Below are positions 26,210 through 29,335 of a stretch of DNA of 29,335 bases, piece after piece. The notes under the pieces are model-generated. The model did no database searches. It was not told the origin of the DNA and was given only the letters and a program-made list of their open reading frames with translations. Numbering within the stretch: the first letter of the stretch is position 1; the number at the start of each line of letters is the position of its first letter. The stretch comes from Acidithiobacillus montserratensis (GTDB lineage: Bacteria > Pseudomonadota > Gammaproteobacteria > Acidithiobacillales > Acidithiobacillaceae): NCBI RefSeq assembly GCF_018853465.1, contig NZ_JABBOU010000102.1:1-29335 (forward strand). The letters are read 5' to 3'. The translations under genes and the position numbers were made by a program.

Positions 26210-26689
26210 ATGTCCTTACAGCATACCCGCATCGATTACTCCGCCTTCACCCAAATGGCACCCTCCATATATGCCGGACTTGCTGCAATAGGGACTGCGG
26301 TCAAGGATGCCGGTCTTGACCCTAAACTGACAGAGTTGGTGAAGGTGCGCGTATCGCAGATCAATGGCTGTGCATTTTGTATCCAGTATCACCTGAATAT
26401 CGCCCGCCAAATGGGCGTGGAAGCGGTCAAGCTGGATTTATTGGCTGGCTGGAAGGATGCGGGCGTTTTTTCTGCCCGGGAGCAGGCCGCTTTGGCGTGG
26501 GCGGAAAGTCTGACGGCGCTGGCGTCCCAGGGAGCGCCCGATGCCCTCTATGAAGCTCTGCAGGCGCATTTCACGGAAAAGGAAGTGCTGTATCTTACGG
26601 TGTCCATTGGCCTGATCAACACCTGGAACCGGCTGGGTGTCGGTCTGCGATTTGCACCACCTCCTGCCATTAGGAGGGATCAGCCATGA
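26210..26689 (+). CDS. Carboxymuconolactone decarboxylase / AhpD-like protein
   Basis: A 159-residue all-helical protein of the CMD/AhpD family. The hallmark redox motif is CAFCIQYH (Cys54, Cys57, His61) in the context KVRVSQINGCAFCIQYHLNIAR, followed by AALAWAESLTAL and YLTVSIGLINTWNRLGV. With the CxxC-x3-H pattern it is likely an alkylhydroperoxidase-type thiol protein, not a true decarboxylase. AGGAGG precedes the ATG. Its stop overlaps the next gene (ATGA, 26686-26689), making a two-gene operon that is divergent from and probably controlled by the MarR regulator. Confidence 0.9.
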   Translation: MSLQHTRIDYSAFTQMAPSIYAGLAAIGTAVKDAGLDPKLTELVKVRVSQINGCAFCIQYHLNIARQMGVEAVKLDLLAGWKDAGVFSAREQAALAWAESLTALASQGAPDALYEALQAHFTEKEVLYLTVSIGLINTWNRLGVGLRFAPPPAIRRDQP

Positions 26690-27159
26690 TTCCCCGTGAA
26701 ACAGGGGAGAGTTGTGGTAGGCCTGTTTCTGCCGTGGAATTACGCTACCTTGATCATGAAGAAGATATTCGGGCTTCTTATCCGCTGATGCGGCAATTAC
26801 GACCACAGCTCGATTCAGCGCAGGCGTTTGTGCAGCGCTGGCAACATCAGCGCACCCAGGGCTACCGCCTGCTGGCCCTGTGGAATGGCGGTCAGCCGCT
26901 GGGGTTGGCCGGATTTCGTGTACAAGACAATCTGGTGCATGGTCGCTTTGTCTATGTGGATGATCTGGTGATTGATGCGTCCTGCCGCAGTCAGGGGCAT
27001 GGAAAGAGGCTGATCGATGCATTAAAAGCAGAAGCTAAAGTCTTGGGCTGTTGCAAGCTGTTGCTGGATGCCGCCATGGGTAATGCACTTGGACACCGTT
27101 TTTATTACCGTCAGGGCCTCCTGGCAACGGCTTTGCGCTTCAGTATGATGCTGACCTGA
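26686..27159 (+). CDS. GNAT-family N-acetyltransferase in the MarR-controlled operon
   Basis: A 157-residue GNAT protein. Motif A is VDDLVIDASCRSQGHGKRLIDAL (about residues 91-113), with the R-x-x-G-x-G/H loop as RSQGHG, and motif B is DAAMGNALGHRFYYRQGLL. It begins in the 4-bp overlap with the AhpD-like gene and is surely co-transcribed with it. MarR, AhpD-like protein and GNAT together suggest a stress-response or detoxification unit; the acetylated substrate is unknown. The N-terminus, about 18 residues before the GNAT fold starts, may be mis-set, but the overlap supports this start. Confidence 0.87.
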   Translation: MIPRETGESCGRPVSAVELRYLDHEEDIRASYPLMRQLRPQLDSAQAFVQRWQHQRTQGYRLLALWNGGQPLGLAGFRVQDNLVHGRFVYVDDLVIDASCRSQGHGKRLIDALKAEAKVLGCCKLLLDAAMGNALGHRFYYRQGLLATALRFSMMLT

Positions 27160-27183
27160 GCCAGGAGGTTGCATAGACGATTC

Positions 27184-27198
27184 GGATAAAATCTATCC
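27184..27198. terminator. Possible short hairpin between convergent genes
   Basis: GGATA (27184-27188), a 5-nt loop and TATCC (27194-27198), followed by TTT on the plus strand. It overlaps the stop codon of the minus-strand nuclease gene. A 5-bp stem is weak; this is tentative. Confidence 0.25.
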
Positions 27199-28101
27199 TT
27201 TCCGGATTTTGATGATCTGGCGGCAGTCGGGAAAATTTGGACACCCCCAAAACTCACTATATTTTTTTCTCCGAACCATTTTAACGTCGCACTTTGGACA
27301 GGTCGGAGTGGTATAGTCACCAGCAGTGGCAAAGTTCAGCAGATGCTCTTGCTCGTTGGCGGGTAACGTCTTTATAGCATCCAGAAATTCATTTCCGTCG
27401 AGCAAGACAATCCTGTTTGCGGCGGCAAAAGCTTTGGCATCAGGGGTGAAACGGCTCGTGGTGATAAAAACTCCGCTTTTTATCTTCTCGTGAGCCATCA
27501 CACCGGCCAGTTCGCGAATGAGGTTTACGTGTATATCATATTTCCAGGCCTTGCACTGGACTACACTCATCAGATCCCCATTTTCGCGATAAATCCGGAT
27601 ATCTATTCCCCCATCTGCGCCAAGCCTGGTGGTTTGAGTGCGCATGCCTTTGGTCTTGGAATATTCATTACAAAGATCTTCAAACCGCTTCCACTCCAGT
27701 GACTGGAGCAGTTCAAGATTCCAAACGGTTTCGTCCGTTTTGAATTGAGGCCCTGTTTGTGTTTTGTGCCGGGAATTATGGCTGTTAACAGGATTGACGC
27801 GACCAGTGTAAGGGGCATGCTGTGACGAGGATTTGCGGTTATTAAATGGGGCGGAATCTTTCTCCTGTTCGCGCCCCTTTTTCCTTTCCAGAAATAGCTT
27901 CAGTGTAGCAAAGGCGGCAAATGCGGCAAGGAGGCTACCCGCCATTTTCAATATGGGTAACACCGCATCAGATAATGGATTCCCGGCCAGCATTGCCGGG
28001 ACGAGTATCCAGGTAAAAATGGAGGTAATAACCGCAACTGCGGCTGCAAGTATCCACGCGTACTCTCTTTCTACGGGGCGTATCTTATTCAAATTGGTCA
28101 T
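27193..28101 (-). CDS. Mrr-type restriction endonuclease-like protein with membrane anchor and zinc finger
   Basis: A 302-residue protein. Two hydrophobic segments (about residues 16-36 and 46-69) anchor a basic linker, followed by an Mrr_cat PD-(D/E)xK nuclease domain: Glu141 in FEDLCNEY, Asp167 in GADGGIDI and Gln182-x-Lys184 in VVQCKAW. The C-terminus (268-293) is a four-cysteine topoisomerase-type zinc finger (CPKC...GCPNFPDC). ATG 28101 has GGAG 6 nt upstream and lies 40 bp after a strong promoter. Mrr nucleases cut methylated or otherwise modified DNA; membrane-bound relatives with this domain order are widespread but mostly uncharacterised. Defence against incoming DNA is an inference. 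No methylase neighbour is present. Confidence 0.85.
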   Translation of the reverse strand: MTNLNKIRPVEREYAWILAAAVAVITSIFTWILVPAMLAGNPLSDAVLPILKMAGSLLAAFAAFATLKLFLERKKGREQEKDSAPFNNRKSSSQHAPYTGRVNPVNSHNSRHKTQTGPQFKTDETVWNLELLQSLEWKRFEDLCNEYSKTKGMRTQTTRLGADGGIDIRIYRENGDLMSVVQCKAWKYDIHVNLIRELAGVMAHEKIKSGVFITTSRFTPDAKAFAAANRIVLLDGNEFLDAIKTLPANEQEHLLNFATAGDYTTPTCPKCDVKMVRRKKYSEFWGCPNFPDCRQIIKIRKG

Positions 28102-28141
28102 TGCGGGCTCCACATTTGATTTATTTATGTTCGTCATAGTG

Positions 28142-28169
28142 CATATAGAGCAAATAGAGCGCAAGTCAA
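28142..28169 (-). promoter_or_regulatory. Promoter of the Mrr-type nuclease gene
   Basis: On the minus strand, TTGACT (28169-28164) and TATATG (28147-28142) are separated by 16 bp, with the start codon about 40 bp downstream. The spacer contains two copies of ATAGAGC (plus-strand reading, 28145-28151 and 28154-28160). Confidence 0.5.
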
Positions 28170-28261
28170 GCCATTCTGTCTGCTTATATTTGTGCTATAA
28201 ACAATAAAGGCGCACAGCCTGCCACTAAAAACCATTATTTCAAATAAAAAGGAGAATAATC

Positions 28262-29335
28262 ATGGAAATGCAATTTTATGGTGCTGCGGGAGGGGTTACC
28301 GGCTCTTGTCATTATCTGCGGGTAGGCGACAAACAATTACTCATAGATTGCGGTCTGTTTCAGGGTGGACATGATCTGGAAGAAGAAAATCGCCAAGAGT
28401 TTGGATTTGCTGCCAAAGACATCGACTACTTGCTCCTGACCCATGCGCATCTGGATCACTGCGGGCGTATTCCCTTGCTGGTCAAACGCGGTTTTCGGGG
28501 TGAGATTATCACCACCTCGGCCACCCGCGAGCTGGCGCGGCTGGTGATGGTGGATTCAGCGGGGCTGGCGGAAGAAGAGGCGCGCCGCGCCAGTCGCAGG
28601 CACCAGCGGCACGGCGAAACGGAGTCCGCCCCGCTTTATGATATTGCCGATGTGCTCAATACCATGGAACGCTTTGGCCGTACGGCGGAGTACGGTCAGA
28701 AACTGGAAGTCTGTCCGGGCGTCAGTGCGACCTTCGGCGATGCGGGACATATTCTCGGTTCGGCCTGGATTCTGGTCGAGGCCAGTGAGGCCGGGAAACA
28801 GCAGCGTATCGTCTATTCCGGCGATCTGGGCAACCAGGGCAAGCCCATCATCAATCCGCCGACCCCTGCCCCCGAGGCCGATGTCATCGTCATGGAAACC
28901 ACCTACGGCGATCGTCTGCACAAGGCGATCGGACCATCTGTAGAAGAATTGCGCGATGCCATCCTCGACACCCTCAAACGCGGCGGCAATGCCATCATTC
29001 CCACCTTTGCTCTGGAGCGGGCCCAGGATTTGTTGTTCTACCTGAGGGAAATGATGAGCGACAACCAGATTCCCGCCACGCTGCCCGTTTTTCTGGACTC
29101 ACCCATGGCCATTTCGGCGACGGAGATTTTTCGTCGGCATCCGGAGTGCTTCAATCCCGATACCCGCGAAAACCTGCAGCATGGTACCGATCCCTTCGCC
29201 CTGCGCAACCTGCACTTCACCCGCGAAAGCAGTGAATCCATGGGGATCAATCTGATCAAGGGGGGTGCCCTGATCATGGCGGGTTCGGGAATGGCCACCG
29301 GCGGGCGGGTCGTGCACCATCTCCGCCAGATATTA
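28262..29335 (+). CDS. Metallo-beta-lactamase fold protein with beta-CASP domain (RNase-like), 3' end missing
   Basis: The first 358 residues are in the window and the frame is still open at the right edge. The N-terminal MBL domain has the metal site THAHLDH (His61, His63, Asp65, His66), then GDAGHILGSA (His163) and YSGDLG (Asp188), followed by METTYGDR and a beta-CASP region with TFALERAQDLLFYL, FLDSPMAISATEIF and GALIMAGSGMATGGRVVHHL. This is the arrangement of the YSH1/CPSF-73-like bacterial MBL-beta-CASP exonucleases that act on RNA. AAGGAG precedes the ATG with good spacing. Its transcript could start from TATAAA at 28196-28201, though no clear -35 is visible. Expected full length is about 450-470 residues. 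Confidence 0.92.
   Translation, partial: MEMQFYGAAGGVTGSCHYLRVGDKQLLIDCGLFQGGHDLEEENRQEFGFAAKDIDYLLLTHAHLDHCGRIPLLVKRGFRGEIITTSATRELARLVMVDSAGLAEEEARRASRRHQRHGETESAPLYDIADVLNTMERFGRTAEYGQKLEVCPGVSATFGDAGHILGSAWILVEASEAGKQQRIVYSGDLGNQGKPIINPPTPAPEADVIVMETTYGDRLHKAIGPSVEELRDAILDTLKRGGNAIIPTFALERAQDLLFYLREMMSDNQIPATLPVFLDSPMAISATEIFRRHPECFNPDTRENLQHGTDPFALRNLHFTRESSESMGINLIKGGALIMAGSGMATGGRVVHHLRQIL

Overview
The window looks like chromosomal DNA of an acidophilic gammaproteobacterium-like chemolithotroph, most likely Acidithiobacillus. This is inferred from the gene order mnmG-rsmG-parA-parB-atpIBEFHAGDC-glmU-glmS with a Tn7-like transposon end directly after glmS. That arrangement is known from A. 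ferrooxidans (Tn5468 beside the glmUS genes). Protein sequences and the moderately GC-rich coding style fit, but the genus is an inference and the species cannot be read from the sequence.

Left part (1-6424). The window opens in the 3' end of a glycolate oxidase iron-sulfur subunit gene (glcF). A small defence-like island follows: an AAA ATPase translationally coupled to a DUF4276 (TOPRIM-like) protein, then a scar of a type III restriction-modification locus in which the 5' end of mod lies against the 3' end of res. On the minus strand come four consecutive, mutually diverged CorA-family transporter genes (transcribed right to left from 6424 to 2679). Only one of them keeps the canonical YGMN signature.

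Central housekeeping block (6570-22207, all plus strand). moaB, a small SAM methyltransferase, mnmG, rsmG, parA, parB, the complete nine-gene F-type ATP synthase operon atpI-B-E-F-H-A-G-D-C, a terminator, glmU and glmS. A near-consensus parS site is embedded in the last codons of mnmG, so the segregation system carries its own centromere-like site just upstream of parAB. The atp operon has a good promoter in front of atpI and a strong hairpin after atpC. GlmS and GlmU together supply UDP-GlcNAc for the cell envelope.

Right part (22208-29335), an accessory region. Twenty-four bases after the glmS stop codon lies a Tn7-like terminus (TGT, then two tandem 20-bp TnsB-type repeats), but no tns genes and no second end are visible. 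About 1 kb of largely degenerate DNA follows, with a truncated DUF4926 reading frame and a 326-bp element bounded by 14-bp perfect inverted repeats and TA dinucleotides (MITE-like). Next come an orphan HicB-type antitoxin, a GFA/CENP-V-type zinc protein, a DUF1778/GNAT (TacA-TacT type) toxin-antitoxin pair with a perfect palindrome over its -10 box, and a second GNAT. A divergent marR / ahpD-like-GNAT unit has a tandem 19-bp operator-like repeat. The last genes are a membrane-anchored Mrr-type nuclease with a topoisomerase-type zinc finger and a metallo-beta-lactamase/beta-CASP protein that runs off the right edge.
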